Counted from the first letter of the stretch, positions 36,467-45,184 are shown. The stretch: DNA of 64,000 nucleotides from Paracoccus alcaliphilus (GCF_028553725.1 NZ_CP067124.1:2924001-2988000), one strand, 5' to 3'. Made by a program: numbers and translations. The notes: a model not told the origin generated them from the letters alone.

Positions 36467-37656
36467 CACGCGGCCTTTTGCTGCGCCCCGGCGACGCTTT
36501 GGCGGTAATGTTCCTGCGCGGCGGCGACGCCCGAGCCCAGCTGCACTGGCAGCCCCAGATCGGCCATGACCATTTCCGCCGTGGCGATGCCCGACAGCGC
36601 CATCACATCGGTCAGGCTGCCCAGATGGCCGATGCGGAAGACCTTGCCCGCGACATCGCCCAGACCGGTGCCGAAGGCCACGCCATAGGTGTTCAGCGCG
36701 TGGCTGACGACCTTGTTGGCGTCGAAACCTTCCGGCACGCGAATGGCGCTGACGCTGTCCGAATACAGTTCCGGCCGCGCGGCGCAAAGCTGCAACCCCC
36801 ATGCGGAAACCGCCTTGCGCACGCCTTCGGCAATGCGGTGGTGGCGGGCAAAGACGTTCTCCAGCCCTTCCTCCAGCAGCATTTCGCAAGCGACGTTCAG
36901 CCCGTTCAGCAAGCCGACCGGCGGCGTATAGGGATAGCCGTTGGCGGCGTAACCCTTGGCCATGTCGCGGATGTCGAAGAAGGTGCGCGGCAGTTTCGCG
37001 GTCTCGACCGCTGCCATCGCCTTGGGCGAGAAGCCGACGATGGCCAGACCCGGCGGCAGCATGAAGCCCTTCTGGCTGCCGGTGACAGCGATATCGACGC
37101 CCCATTCGTCCATGCGGAAATCATAGCAGCCGATGGACGACACCCCATCAACGAACAGCAGCGCCGGGTGGCCCGCCGCGTCCAGCGCGCGACGGACAGC
37201 GGCGATGTCAGAGCGCACGCCGGTCGCGGTCTCGTTATGCGTGGCCAGAACCACCTTGATTTCGTGACCTTTGTCGGCGGTCAGGATTTCCTCGAACTTG
37301 TCGGCCGGGACGCCCTCGCCCCATTCCTGCATGACGACCTGCACATCCAGCCCGTGACGCTGGCACATGTCGATCCAGCGATGGCTGAACATGCCGTTGC
37401 GCGTGGCCAGAACCTTGTCGCCCGCCGACAGCGTGTTGGTGATCGCGGTTTCCCAGCCGCCGGTGCCGGTCGAGGGGAAGACAAAGACTTCCGCCTGCGT
37501 CGATTTCAGTACCTTCTTCACGCCTTCCAGCGCGGGGTGCAGAATCTTGCCGAAAACCGGGCTGCGGTGGTCGATCGTGGGCATATCCACGGCCTTGCGC
37601 AGCACCTCGGGGATGTTCGTCGGGCCGGGAATGAAAATCGGGTTCTGGTTAGACAT
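36466..37656 (-). CDS. bhcA: Aspartate-glyoxylate aminotransferase BhcA
   Basis: BhcA transaminates glyoxylate with aspartate to give glycine and oxaloacetate. The 396-aa class V aminotransferase begins NPIFIPGPTNIPEVL, has FPSTGTGGWETAI, LFVDGVSSIGCYDF and the PLP lysine in VTGSQKGFML (Lys196). It resembles serine-glyoxylate aminotransferases; the bhc context supports the aspartate-specific role. An AGGAGG site precedes ATG 37656. It is the first gene of the bhc operon and is divergent to bhcR. Confidence 0.92.
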   Translation of the reverse strand: MSNQNPIFIPGPTNIPEVLRKAVDMPTIDHRSPVFGKILHPALEGVKKVLKSTQAEVFVFPSTGTGGWETAITNTLSAGDKVLATRNGMFSHRWIDMCQRHGLDVQVVMQEWGEGVPADKFEEILTADKGHEIKVVLATHNETATGVRSDIAAVRRALDAAGHPALLFVDGVSSIGCYDFRMDEWGVDIAVTGSQKGFMLPPGLAIVGFSPKAMAAVETAKLPRTFFDIRDMAKGYAANGYPYTPPVGLLNGLNVACEMLLEEGLENVFARHHRIAEGVRKAVSAWGLQLCAARPELYSDSVSAIRVPEGFDANKVVSHALNTYGVAFGTGLGDVAGKVFRIGHLGSLTDVMALSGIATAEMVMADLGLPVQLGSGVAAAQEHYRQSVAGAQQKAA

Positions 37657-37842
37657 GGCGTGTCCTCCTACGGTCAATCTACACATTAACCTTGGGGGCT
37701 TGCGCTTGCAATTTTTCTGGAAAATAATTCCGTCATCCGAAAATATCAGGGGTTATCGTTCAGGATCAACAGGTTGCACTTTTCCACTTGCGAGAGGTGA
37801 TTTTCATCCACAGAAATAGGCATTCTTAAGCAGAGGTATAAA
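37657..37842. promoter_or_regulatory. bhcA-bhcR divergent control region
   Basis: This 186-base AT-rich gap holds the promoters of bhcABCD (minus) and bhcR (plus). At 37713-37724 the sequence TTTTC-TG-GAAAA is an inverted repeat of the kind bound by IclR proteins, and a TTTTCCAC half site lies at about 37777. BhcR binding to the equivalent region in P. denitrificans, modulated by glyoxylate, is established; the exact site proposed here is inference. Confidence 0.5.
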
Positions 37843-38649
37843 ATGGCCGAACCGACTCGCCGCCGTGGCCGCCCGCGCAGCACGACCGAAACCTCGGGCA
37901 CCATTCAGGCGCTGGACCGGGCACTGGATATTCTGGACCTGCTGGCCGCCCATCCGGGCCTGACGCTCAGCGAGGTGGCCGAGAAGATGGGGCAGTCGCC
38001 CTCGACCGTGCATCGGGTGCTGCATACGCTGGCCGCGCGGGGCGTGGCCGAAAGCGACACCGCCACCCAGACATGGCATATCGGCCCGGCGACCTTCCGG
38101 CTTGGCTCGGCCTTCATGCGGCGTTCCGGCATTGTCGAGCGCGCCCGCCCGGTCCTGCGCACACTGATGGAACATACCGGCGAAACCGCCAATCTGGGCA
38201 TCCTGAACGGCGATGCGGTGATGTTCGTCAGCCAGGCCGAAACCCACGAGACGATCCGCGCCTTCTTTCCGCCCGGCACCCGCTCGCCCCTGCATGCCTC
38301 GGGGATCGGCAAGGCGCTGCTGGCCTTCGGGCGGCCGGAAACCTTGCAAGTGTTGTTGCAGAACGGCGAGTTGCAGCGGTTCACCGACAAGACCCTGACC
38401 ACGCGCGAGGCGCTGACCGAGGATATGGCCCGCATCCGCAACCGCGGCTTTTCCTTCGATGACGAGGAACGCACCCGCGGCATGCGCTGTATCGCGGCCC
38501 CGGTCTTCGACCTGACCGGAGAGGCCATCGCCGGCGTCTCGGTCAGCGGCCCGACCCATCGCATCGGGCCAGAGCATGTCAAGACATTGGGCGCCGTGGT
38601 GGCCGCCGCCGCATCCGAACTGTCCGCCGCAATGGGGGCGGATCGATAG
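37843..38649 (+). CDS. bhcR: IclR-family regulator BhcR
   Basis: The 268-aa protein has an N-terminal basic arm (RRRGRPRS), a winged helix-turn-helix (LTLSEVAEKMGQSPSTVHRVL), and an IclR effector domain (GETANLGILNGDAVMFVSQ, PLHASGIGKALLAF, GMRCIAAPVFD). In P. denitrificans BhcR regulates the bhc operon in response to glyoxylate. The gene is divergent from bhcA at the expected place. Its AT-rich upstream region offers no strong ribosome site but AGAGG lies near the ATG. Confidence 0.92.
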   Translation: MAEPTRRRGRPRSTTETSGTIQALDRALDILDLLAAHPGLTLSEVAEKMGQSPSTVHRVLHTLAARGVAESDTATQTWHIGPATFRLGSAFMRRSGIVERARPVLRTLMEHTGETANLGILNGDAVMFVSQAETHETIRAFFPPGTRSPLHASGIGKALLAFGRPETLQVLLQNGELQRFTDKTLTTREALTEDMARIRNRGFSFDDEERTRGMRCIAAPVFDLTGEAIAGVSVSGPTHRIGPEHVKTLGAVVAAAASELSAAMGADR

Positions 38650-38666
38650 GGCGGCCGAAATGGAAT

Positions 38667-38703
38667 GTCCTGCCGCGCAGACCAGATGGCCGCGCGGCAG
38701 GAC
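38667..38703. terminator. Bidirectional hairpin between bhcR and azgA
   Basis: GTCCTGCCGCGC and GCGCGGCAGGAC form a perfect 12-bp stem with a 13-base loop, placed between two convergent genes (stops at 38649 and 38711). No long T tract is present on either strand. Confidence 0.6.
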
Positions 38704-38710
38704 GGGGCGA

Positions 38711-40012
38711 TCAATGCCCGCCGAAGAAGGCGAACTTGATGACGAACAGCCCTGCCACGATCCAGGTCGCGGCATGGACCTGCGATGCCTTGCCGGTCAG
38801 CAGCTTGATCAGCGCATAGCTGATGAAGCCGAAAGCCAGACCGTTCGCGATCGAATAGGTCAGCGGCATCGCCAGCGCGGTCAGCACGGCAGGCGCGGCC
38901 TCGGTCACGTCGTCCCAGCTGATCTCGGTCAGTTCACGCATCATCAGCGTCGCGACATAGAGCAGCGCGGGTGCCGTCGCATAGGCGGGCACCGATCCCG
39001 CCAGCGGCGCAAAGAACATCGCCAGCAGGAACAGCCCCGCCACGACCAGCGCCGTCAGCCCGGTGCGCCCGCCCGCCTGAACGCCCGAGGCGCTTTCGAC
39101 ATAGGCGGTGGTCGAGGACGTGCCCAGCAGCGAACCCGCCGTGATCGCGGTGGAATCCGCCATCAGCGCCCGGCCAAGGTTCTTGTTCTGGTGGGTCGGC
39201 CCCTCTTTCAGCAGGCCCGCGCGTTTGGCAACGCCGATCAGGGTGCCGGTGGCGTCGAACACCTCGACCAGCACCATCACCAGAATGACGTGGAAAATGC
39301 CGTAATGCAGCGCGCCCATCACATCCAGTTGCAGGAAGGTCGGCATGATCGAGGGCGGCATCGACATGATTCCCCCGAATTCAGTGACGCCCAGCAGGAT
39401 CGCCAGGACGGTCACGACCAGAATCCCGATCAGGATCGCGCCCGTCACCTTCAGCGCGTCCAGCGCCACGATGACGAAAAAGCCGACGATGGTCAGCAGC
39501 GTGCCGGGATTGGTCAGATCGCCCAGGGTCACCAGCGTGGCCGGGTGATCGACCACCAGCCCCGAGGATTGCATGGCGATGATGGCCAGAAACATCCCGA
39601 TGCCGGCCGCGACGCCGCTGCGCATGGATACGGGGATGCCCGCGATCAGCCAGCGCCTCAGCCCGGTGATCGACAGGATCAGGAAGATGATGCCCGAGAT
39701 GAACACCGCCCCCAGTGCCTGTTGCCATGTAAAGCCCATGGCCCCCACGACGGTAAAAGCGAAAAAGGCGTTCAGCCCCATCCCCGGCGCCATGGCGATG
39801 GGCCAGTTCGCCCACAGCGCCATGATGGCCGAGCCAAGCGCGGCGGCCAGGCAGGTCGCCACGAAAACCGCGTTGCGATCCATGCCGGTGCTGGACAGGA
39901 TGTCCGGGTTGACGAAAATGATATAGGCCATCGTCAGGAAGGTGGTGATCCCTGCGATCACCTCGGTCCGGACATTGCTGCCATGTTCCGCAAGCTTGAA
40001 ATAGCGTTCCAT
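38711..40012 (-). CDS. NCS2/AzgA-type purine permease
   Basis: The 433-aa membrane protein has about 12-14 helices and the AzgA-family signature: EVIAGITTFLTMAYIIFVNP, MDRNAVFVATCLAAALGS, PGMGLNAFFAFTVV, and STTAYVESASGVQAGGRTGLTA. Characterised relatives are proton symporters for adenine, guanine and hypoxanthine. Guanine or hypoxanthine import would feed guaD and xdhABC in this window. The start at 40012 follows GGAGGACC; it is divergent from the puuE-uraD gene. Confidence 0.9.
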   Translation of the reverse strand: MERYFKLAEHGSNVRTEVIAGITTFLTMAYIIFVNPDILSSTGMDRNAVFVATCLAAALGSAIMALWANWPIAMAPGMGLNAFFAFTVVGAMGFTWQQALGAVFISGIIFLILSITGLRRWLIAGIPVSMRSGVAAGIGMFLAIIAMQSSGLVVDHPATLVTLGDLTNPGTLLTIVGFFVIVALDALKVTGAILIGILVVTVLAILLGVTEFGGIMSMPPSIMPTFLQLDVMGALHYGIFHVILVMVLVEVFDATGTLIGVAKRAGLLKEGPTHQNKNLGRALMADSTAITAGSLLGTSSTTAYVESASGVQAGGRTGLTALVVAGLFLLAMFFAPLAGSVPAYATAPALLYVATLMMRELTEISWDDVTEAAPAVLTALAMPLTYSIANGLAFGFISYALIKLLTGKASQVHAATWIVAGLFVIKFAFFGGH

Positions 40013-40238
40013 AAGGTCCTCCGAGCGGCCTCCTCCGGCCACGATCCGCCGAACCTATCGGGGTGGGCCTGTTCCTCACAATCGCCCTCATCCTGCAAGT
40101 CTTTCAATAGTGTTTTGAAAGCAAGGTAAATTTTGCGGTGATCTTTGTCGTTTTATTGATACAGAATTTCACTCTTGCCCGCTTGCCGTGCAGCCGCGCA
40201 AAGGCTTTGCTGTATGGAATCTGCCACAGGAGGATTCC

Positions 40239-41645
40239 ATGCGCTACAGCCGCGATCTGCGAGGATATGGCGAAACCACACCCGACCCGCAATGGCCCGG
40301 CGGCGCGAAGATCGCGGTGCAGATCGTCGTCAATTACGAAGAGGGCGGCGAAAACAGCATCGAGCATGGCGACGCCGCATCCGAGGCCTTCCTGTCCGAG
40401 ATCATCGGCTGTCAGCCCTGGCCCGGCCAGCGTCACTGGAACATGGAATCGATCTATGACTATGGCGCGCGGGCGGGCTTCTGGCGGCTGCACCGGCTGC
40501 TGAAGGATATTCCGGTCACCGTTTACGGCGTTGCCACCGCGCTGGAGCGCAGCCCCGGACAGGTCGCGGCGATGCAGGCGGCGGGTTGGGAAATCGCCAC
40601 CCACGGGCTGAAATGGATCGATTACAGGGACGTCCCCCGCGAGGTCGAGGCCCAGCATATCGCCGAAGCCATCCGCCTGCACGAGGCCGTGACCGGCAGC
40701 CGCCCCTTGGGTTTCTATCAGGGCCGCACCTCGATGAACACGGTCGCGCTTGGCTGCGAGGAGGGCGGCTTCGAATATCTGGCCGACACCATCGCCGACG
40801 ACCTGCCCTATTGGCATGTGCATCAGGGCCGCCCGCAACTGATGGTGCCTTATACGATGGACGCCAATGACATGCGGTTTTCCAGCGGTCAGGGCTTTGG
40901 CACCGGAGTCGAGTTCTTCGACTATCTGCGCGACAGCTTCGACGTGCTTTATGCCGAAGGTCAGGCGGGTGCGCCCAAGATGATGTCGATCGGGCTGCAT
41001 TGCCGCCTTGCCGGTCGTCCGGGCCGGGCAATGGCGATCCAGCGGTTCCTTGACCATGCCCGCGCGCATGAGGGCGTCTGGTTCGCCAGCCGTCTGGATA
41101 TCGCGCGGCACTGGGCGGAAACCCATCCCTTCCAGCCCCGGCTTCGCCCGTCCGAAATGTCGCGCGATGATTTTGTGGCGAAATTCGGCGGCATCTATGA
41201 ACATTCGCCCTTCATCGCCGAACGTGTCTGGGACGCCGAGATGGGCGCGGTCCATGACAGCGCGGCGGGCCTGTCGGCGCGGATGGCGCAGGTGTTTCGC
41301 AGCGCCAGCGATCAGGAGCGGCTGGGCGTACTGGTCGCCCACCCCGATCTGGCAGGCAAACTGGCGCAGGCGAAACGCCTGACCACGGAAAGCACCGCCG
41401 AACAGGCCAGCGCCGGGCTGGACAGCCTGACCGACGAGGAACGCGCCACCTTTACCGCGCTGAACGACGCCTATGTCGGCAAGCACGGCTTTCCCTTCAT
41501 CATCGCTGTGCGCGACCATGACAAACCCGGCATCCTTGCCGCCATGCAGCGCCGCGTCGAAAACGACACCGTAACCGAGCGGGCCGAGGCCGAAAGACAG
41601 GTCACGCGCATCGCCGAACTTCGCCTGAAAGAGGTTCTGACATGA
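40239..41645 (+). CDS. puuE: Fused allantoinase PuuE / OHCU decarboxylase UraD
   Basis: A 468-aa two-domain protein. Residues 1 to about 300 are the PuuE allantoinase, a polysaccharide-deacetylase-like fold (GGAKIAVQIVVNYEEGGENS, GWEIATHGLKWIDY, FYQGRTSMNT, ISIGLHCRLAGRPGR-like) that opens allantoin to allantoate without the cofactor arrangement of classic allantoinases. The last ~165 residues are a UraD domain (FVAKFGGIYEHSPFIAERVW with the catalytic His, LGVLVAHPDLAGKLA, NDAYVGKHGFPFIIAVRD) that decarboxylates OHCU to S-allantoin. A CAGGAGG site precedes ATG 40239. The 3' end overlaps the next gene by four bases. Confidence 0.92.
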   Translation: MRYSRDLRGYGETTPDPQWPGGAKIAVQIVVNYEEGGENSIEHGDAASEAFLSEIIGCQPWPGQRHWNMESIYDYGARAGFWRLHRLLKDIPVTVYGVATALERSPGQVAAMQAAGWEIATHGLKWIDYRDVPREVEAQHIAEAIRLHEAVTGSRPLGFYQGRTSMNTVALGCEEGGFEYLADTIADDLPYWHVHQGRPQLMVPYTMDANDMRFSSGQGFGTGVEFFDYLRDSFDVLYAEGQAGAPKMMSIGLHCRLAGRPGRAMAIQRFLDHARAHEGVWFASRLDIARHWAETHPFQPRLRPSEMSRDDFVAKFGGIYEHSPFIAERVWDAEMGAVHDSAAGLSARMAQVFRSASDQERLGVLVAHPDLAGKLAQAKRLTTESTAEQASAGLDSLTDEERATFTALNDAYVGKHGFPFIIAVRDHDKPGILAAMQRRVENDTVTERAEAERQVTRIAELRLKEVLT

Positions 41646-42535
41646 ACGATCTTCCCCCCGAAGGCGCCCCCACGGGCGATATCGCAGAAATCCCGCAGGA
41701 ACAGCTGCGTTTCAACCCCTATGCCGGGCCCGTCGCGGGCCTTCCGCCGCAGACCGGGATGACCACCGACACGGCGATCTTTACCGAAGCCTATGCGGTG
41801 ATTCCCCGCACGGTGATGCGCGATATCGTCACCTCTTATCTGCCGGGCTGGCAGGGGATGCGGATGTGGATGCTGGCGCGTCCGCTGACCGGATTTGCCG
41901 AGACCTTCAGCCAGTATATCGTCGAACTGGCCGAGGGCGGCGGCAGCGACAGCCCCGATGACGACCCCGAGGTGCAGCACGCCCTGTTCGTCACCGGCGG
42001 CGAGATGTGCGTGACCATCGACGGCACCGACCATCTGCTGAAACCGGGCGGCTTCGCCTATATCCCGCCGGGCACGCCGTGGAAGGTGCATAACTGCACG
42101 CCGGGCAATACCGGCTTTCACTGGTGGCGCAAACGCTGGCAGCCCTGCAATGGCGTGGACAAGCCCGCCCCCATCGTCGCGCATGAGGACCAAATCCCGC
42201 CCTCGCCCATGCCCGATACCGATGGCGCATGGGCCACGATCCGCTTCATGGACCCCGCCGATCTGAGCCACGACATGCATATCACGCTGGTCAGCTTCAA
42301 GCCCGGCGGCTCGATCCCCTTTGCCGAAACCCATGTGATGGAGCATGGCCTGTTCGTGCTGGAAGGCAAGGCCGTCTATCGCCTGAACCGCGACTGGGTC
42401 GAGGTCGGCCCCGGCGATTACATGTGGCTGCGCGCCTTCTGCCCCCAGGCCTGCTATGCGGGCGGGCCGGGCCGGTTCCGTTACCTGCTGTACAAGGACG
42501 TGAACCGGCACGCGCCCCTGTGGCCGAACCGCTGA
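41642..42535 (+). CDS. (S)-ureidoglycine aminohydrolase (bicupin, AllE/UGHY-like)
   Basis: This enzyme releases ammonia from S-ureidoglycine, giving S-ureidoglycolate. The 297-aa protein has two cupin domains: the first around ALFVTGGEMCVTIDGTDHLLKPGGFAYIPPGTP, the second with ETHVMEHGLFVLEGKAVYRLN and VGPGDYMWLRAFCPQACY, where the manganese-binding residues of UGHY lie. The ATGA overlap with the puuE-uraD stop shows translational coupling. The family assignment is strong; some databases label relatives as a bifunctional allantoicase, which I do not claim. Confidence 0.88.
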   Translation: MNDLPPEGAPTGDIAEIPQEQLRFNPYAGPVAGLPPQTGMTTDTAIFTEAYAVIPRTVMRDIVTSYLPGWQGMRMWMLARPLTGFAETFSQYIVELAEGGGSDSPDDDPEVQHALFVTGGEMCVTIDGTDHLLKPGGFAYIPPGTPWKVHNCTPGNTGFHWWRKRWQPCNGVDKPAPIVAHEDQIPPSPMPDTDGAWATIRFMDPADLSHDMHITLVSFKPGGSIPFAETHVMEHGLFVLEGKAVYRLNRDWVEVGPGDYMWLRAFCPQACYAGGPGRFRYLLYKDVNRHAPLWPNR

Positions 42536-42542
42536 ACCTGCC

Positions 42543-42569
42543 TCTGGCCTGATCCCGGATCAGGCCAGA
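42543..42569. terminator. Bidirectional hairpin between convergent genes
   Basis: TCTGGCCTGAT pairs with ATCAGGCCAGA (11 bp, 5-base loop) just after the ureidoglycine aminohydrolase stop. It also overlaps the last codons of the DUF1501 gene on the other strand. Confidence 0.6.
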
Positions 42570-43738
42570 ATGCCGGGATTGTCGCCCATCTCCAGCCCCG
42601 GAAACACCGTCCGCTCCAACAGATCGCGCGACAGATCGAACAGATCATGCATCGCCCATGCGGCATAGGCGCGGATATCGCGCACCGGCATCAGGTCGCG
42701 CCCGGCATAGAGGTCGCTTTCCCCCAGCCCCGGCCAGCGTCCCAATGCCTTGCCGCCACGGATCGCGCCCCCGGCCATCAGCAGCGCGCCCCCCGTGCCG
42801 TGGTCGGTCCCGCCCGAGCCGTTCTCGTGCACAGTGCGGCCGAATTCGGTCATGGCCAGAACCGTGGTCCGCTGCCAGTTGTCGCCCAGATTGTCGTGCA
42901 GGGTCAGGATCGCATCGGCCAGCCGCTCCAGCGCGCGGTCGATGACTTTCGCCTGATTGGCATGGCTGTCCCATCCCGCCAGCGAGAATGTGGCGATGCG
43001 GGTATCCTGATTCAGCCGCTCGGCGCTGAACCGGGCCAGCGCGCGGGCGTCGCGGGTCGGGCCACGCTCTTCCTCGATGCCGCCCAGATCCATGCCGGCG
43101 ATCTCCATCGCCCGTCCGCCCGCCGTCCTGAACAGTTCGTCATCGTGATAGACATGTTCCAGCAACCGCTGCGCCTGCGGGCTGAGATCCAGCGAGACCT
43201 GCGGCGCCCAGCTCATCGCCGGGGCCTGACCCGACAGGATCCGCATTTCCTCGACCCCCACGGCATAGGCGGTTTCGGAACGCGCATCGGGCATGTGCTG
43301 CAACAGCCGGTTCAGCCAGCCGTCGCGCTGCTGGGATTCCTCCAGATCGGCGCCGGTCCCGGCTTCGAGGATATCCTGCCCGTCGAAATGGCTGCGCTTG
43401 TCGCGATAGGGGGTGGACACGGCGGGGGCAAAGCCCATCTCTCCCTTGCGCCACAGCGGCATCAGCGAGGCCAGCGCCGGGTGCAGCGCAAAGAACCCGT
43501 CCAGATCATGCGCGCCCTGATCCGGCCCCAGCGACAGCGTGCCGCGCAGCCCGCGCAATTCGGGATCGCCATAAGGCTGGAACACGTCCAGCCCGTCCAT
43601 CGCGCCGCGCAGGATGATGACCACCAGCCGGTTCTCGCCCGGGGCGGTGGCGAAGGCGATCGAGTTCAGCAACGGATGCGCCGCCGCCGAACAGCCGATC
43701 AGGGCGGTGGATTTCAGAAACAGGCGACGGCTCAGCAT
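42560..43738 (-). CDS. DUF1501 family secreted protein
   Basis: The 392-aa protein begins MLSRRLFLKSTALIG, a twin-arginine (Tat) signal followed by SAAAHPLL, so it is exported folded. The body has the DUF1501 motifs VVIILRGAMDGLDVFQPYGD, RSHFDGQDILEAG, MTEFGRTVHENGSGGTDHGTGGALL, which resemble alkaline-phosphatase-like metal sites (DUF1501 is in that superfamily). Its substrate is unknown. It lies four bases after a DUF1800 gene, the usual pairing of these two families. A GGAGG site supports ATG 43738. Confidence 0.88.
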   Translation of the reverse strand: MLSRRLFLKSTALIGCSAAAHPLLNSIAFATAPGENRLVVIILRGAMDGLDVFQPYGDPELRGLRGTLSLGPDQGAHDLDGFFALHPALASLMPLWRKGEMGFAPAVSTPYRDKRSHFDGQDILEAGTGADLEESQQRDGWLNRLLQHMPDARSETAYAVGVEEMRILSGQAPAMSWAPQVSLDLSPQAQRLLEHVYHDDELFRTAGGRAMEIAGMDLGGIEEERGPTRDARALARFSAERLNQDTRIATFSLAGWDSHANQAKVIDRALERLADAILTLHDNLGDNWQRTTVLAMTEFGRTVHENGSGGTDHGTGGALLMAGGAIRGGKALGRWPGLGESDLYAGRDLMPVRDIRAYAAWAMHDLFDLSRDLLERTVFPGLEMGDNPGILA

Positions 43739-43742
43739 CGGC

Positions 43743-45110
43743 TTACCTCCGGTTGAAATCGGCCGAGGCCAGAACGATCACCAGCGCCTCGCGGGCGGTT
43801 TCCGCCTTGGGTACGGCCCATTGCAGCGGCTCGGACGCCGTCGATCCCAGCGCCGCCTGAAGAAAGACCGCGGGCTTGGGCAGGTCCGGCACCATGCGCG
43901 GCGCAATGCGCATCACCCAGTCGATCCGCGCCGCCAGCCCCTGCGGGCTGGCCCAGCTTTCGGCGGCCTCGGGCCAGCCATCGGGCCCGGTGGGCAGACC
44001 CCATCGCTGCCCCATCCGGGTCAGGGGATATTGCAGCCAGTTGCGGACCTGCTTCATCTCGAACGCCCGAACGTCATCGCCCGTCAGGCCAAGCGCCCGC
44101 ATCGATGCGACAATGAAATCGAACGGCTGGCGGACCTTCTTGCGAAAATGGCTTTCCAGTTCCGACGATTCGGCCAGCACTGCGTAAAGTTCGGACAGAT
44201 GGCCGTTGCTGCTGGTCCATGTCTCGGCCAACCGTTCCACCAATGGCTGCGGCGGGTCGTCATCGACGAAATGCGCGGCTAACTTGCGCGCCATATGCTG
44301 CGCGGTCGAGGGGTGGCGGGCCAGATCCTCCATCACCGCGCGGATATCGGCCAGATCGGCCTTGCCATCGCCGCCATAGCTTTCGCCCAGCACGGTTTCC
44401 GCCCCCGGCTCGGCCAGTTCGGGGCGGAAGATGCGGTCCTGCCCGGGGTTGAACCGCAAGCCCGTCAGCAATTCCGCCAGTTCGCGCACATCGTCCTGGG
44501 AATAGTCGCCGCCGACCCCCAGCGTGTGCAGCTCGATCATCTCGCGCGCGAGGTTCTCGTTCAGGCCCAGATTGCGCTTTGGCTGATTGCGGGCGGCGCG
44601 GGAATTCGGCCCGACCGAGCTGTTCTGATCCAGATAGGTCAGCATCGCCGGATGGGTCTCGGCGGCGAACAGCATATCGGTGAAATGACCGTTCAGATGC
44701 GGGCGGATCGCCTCATCGACATGGGCGACGGTCAGCAGGCGGCGAAAGGATTCGCCGATACGGGTGGTGAAATGATCGGACCAGAACTGCACCAGCCTTT
44801 CGCCAAAGCCGACAGGTTCATCGACCGCACGGGCAAAGCGCAGCTGCATGGTGCGGAAATACATGTCGTTGGCCTTGCGGCGCAGATCGACCAGTTCCTG
44901 CCGCGCGCCCTGATCCCCGTCGCGGGTGCGCCGGTTGATCTCGTTCCGGGCCGAGATGATCTCGATGAAATCCTGGGTCCGCAGCGCATCGCCATCGGGC
45001 GCCGCCGCCCCCACCGAGGACAGCACCGCCGCCACATCTGCCGGAGGGTCGGCCAGCGGCGACAGGCCGTAACCAAGCCGGATCGCCGCGAGTTCAGGAT
45101 AGGCAACCAT
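43743..45110 (-). CDS. DUF1800 family protein
   Basis: The 455-aa, mostly helical protein starts AAIRLGYGLSPLADPP and contains QFWSDHFTTRIGESFRRLL, NLGLNENLAREMIELHTLGVGGDYSQDDVRELA and ARKLAAHFVDDDPPQPLVERLA, the core signatures of DUF1800. The function of the family is unknown. It precedes a Tat-exported DUF1501 protein, and the two are probably one operon acting together in the envelope or periplasm. No clear signal peptide is visible. Confidence 0.87.
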   Translation of the reverse strand: MVAYPELAAIRLGYGLSPLADPPADVAAVLSSVGAAAPDGDALRTQDFIEIISARNEINRRTRDGDQGARQELVDLRRKANDMYFRTMQLRFARAVDEPVGFGERLVQFWSDHFTTRIGESFRRLLTVAHVDEAIRPHLNGHFTDMLFAAETHPAMLTYLDQNSSVGPNSRAARNQPKRNLGLNENLAREMIELHTLGVGGDYSQDDVRELAELLTGLRFNPGQDRIFRPELAEPGAETVLGESYGGDGKADLADIRAVMEDLARHPSTAQHMARKLAAHFVDDDPPQPLVERLAETWTSSNGHLSELYAVLAESSELESHFRKKVRQPFDFIVASMRALGLTGDDVRAFEMKQVRNWLQYPLTRMGQRWGLPTGPDGWPEAAESWASPQGLAARIDWVMRIAPRMVPDLPKPAVFLQAALGSTASEPLQWAVPKAETAREALVIVLASADFNRR

Positions 45111-45184
45111 ATGCGCACCAACTGTTCCGCTGCGGGCCTTGCGCCCCGCAACATCTATGCCATGCGGCGATGCGCGATGTCAGT

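Noticed and set aside
42560-45110. DUF1501/DUF1800 as part of purine catabolism
   Set aside because: Only adjacency supports it; the genes converge on the purine genes and are separated by a hairpin.
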